Below are positions 63,904 through 64,000 of a DNA stretch of 64,000 nucleotides, one piece after another (position 1 is the stretch's first letter; each line of letters starts with the position of its first letter). Origin of the DNA: Devosia sp. (lineage in GTDB: Bacteria; Pseudomonadota; Alphaproteobacteria; Rhizobiales; Devosiaceae); NCBI RefSeq assembly GCF_014860165.1, contig NZ_JACZKG010000072.1, positions 1 through 64,000 on the forward strand, in the 5' to 3' direction. The notes beneath the pieces are model-generated. The model saw only the letters and a program-made list of their open reading frames with translations, had not been told where the DNA came from and searched no databases. The translations under genes were made by a program, and so were the position numbers.

Positions 63904-64000
63904 ATGCCGGGAGCCCGTTCCCGCCGGCGCCAGGAGGCCAACTACTGGCCCGGCTTCGTCGATGCCCTGTCGAGCCTGCTGCTCGTCATCATCTTCATGC
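63904..64000 (+). CDS. MotB/OmpA-like partner (N-terminus only, cut by window end)
   Basis: Only 32 codons are inside the window. ANYWPGFVDALSSLLLVIIFM shows the short cytoplasmic start, a Trp-Pro-Gly-Phe-Val-Asp-Ala motif and the beginning of a membrane helix with its conserved Asp. This matches the stator-like peptidoglycan-binding partners that follow MotA/TolQ-like genes in Hyphomicrobiales. The periplasmic domain cannot be seen. Confidence 0.75.
   Translation, partial: MPGARSRRRQEANYWPGFVDALSSLLLVIIFM

Noticed and set aside
62914-64000. Zorya-type defence (ZorA/ZorB) from a MotA/MotB-like pair
   Set aside because: The tail is short for ZorA, no helicase or nuclease gene is visible before the window ends, and the pair follows the housekeeping genes efp-suhB.

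Overview
The window looks like chromosomal backbone from a GC-rich alphaproteobacterium of the order Hyphomicrobiales (Rhizobiales), probably Devosia-like. This is inferred from gene content and order: rpsD-trmJ, icd, alaS-recA, cckA, ruvCAB-tolQRAB-pal-cpoB-tilS, yebC, fau-6S RNA-zapA, tkt-gap-pgk-fba and efp-suhB. It is supported by GTTC-N7-GTTC type LexA boxes. No taxonomic search was possible.

Layout. 1-9.5 kb: ArsR/SRPBCC pair, a class V aminotransferase, overlapping ttcA and inositol-phosphatase genes, an SbmA/BacA-type transporter, rpsD, an MFS exporter, trmJ and acetyltransferases. 10-15 kb: a GFA-type protein, a TfoX-N protein, a MarR regulator followed by a FabF-like ketosynthase, icd, and a divergent HxlR/reductase pair. 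15-21.3 kb: four envelope or signalling genes, namely a head-GIN beta-repeat protein, a VWA protein, a CHASE2-(degenerate GGDEF)-EAL protein and a FecR protein with an Asn/Gly tail. 21.6-23.5 kb: two tandem EamA transporters. 23.6-27.5 kb: alaS and recA with a LexA box. 27.8-31 kb: a GguC-like/aldo-keto reductase pair and a second ArsR/SRPBCC unit. 31-34 kb: DUF2237 and cckA. 34-34.5 kb: a gene-free stretch rich in inverted repeats. 34.5-45.5 kb: a long leftward array ruvCAB-NUDIX-phosphoesterase-ybgC-tolQRAB-pal-cpoB-tilS with many 4-base overlaps. 45.6-51 kb: two tandem diguanylate cyclases, yebC, a YmdB-like phosphoesterase, fau, 6S RNA, a ParDE-type toxin-antitoxin pair, zapA and a DUF4164 gene. 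51-59 kb: tkt, gap, pgk and fba, interrupted by small genes and a RelB/RelE-type toxin-antitoxin pair. 59.4-64 kb: a ThiE-like gene, a Sel1-repeat protein, efp, suhB, and a MotA/TolQ-like gene with its partner cut by the window end.

Working together. Tol-Pal plus CpoB and YbgC serve outer-membrane constriction at division. ZapA and CckA add division and cell-cycle control. RecA and RuvCAB form the recombination module and share a LexA-type signal. tkt/gap/pgk/fba carry central carbon flux. Accessory insertions (two toxin-antitoxin pairs, the cyclase pair, palindromic repeats) sit at the joints of an otherwise conserved backbone. I see no prophage, CRISPR array, insertion sequence, rRNA or tRNA. 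The best leads are local regulatory architectures: the twin MarR operators, a Shine-Dalgarno-sequestering hairpin, alternative hairpins at the tilS/cckA junction, the toxin-antitoxin pair between 6S RNA and zapA, and the CHASE2-EAL/FecR locus.
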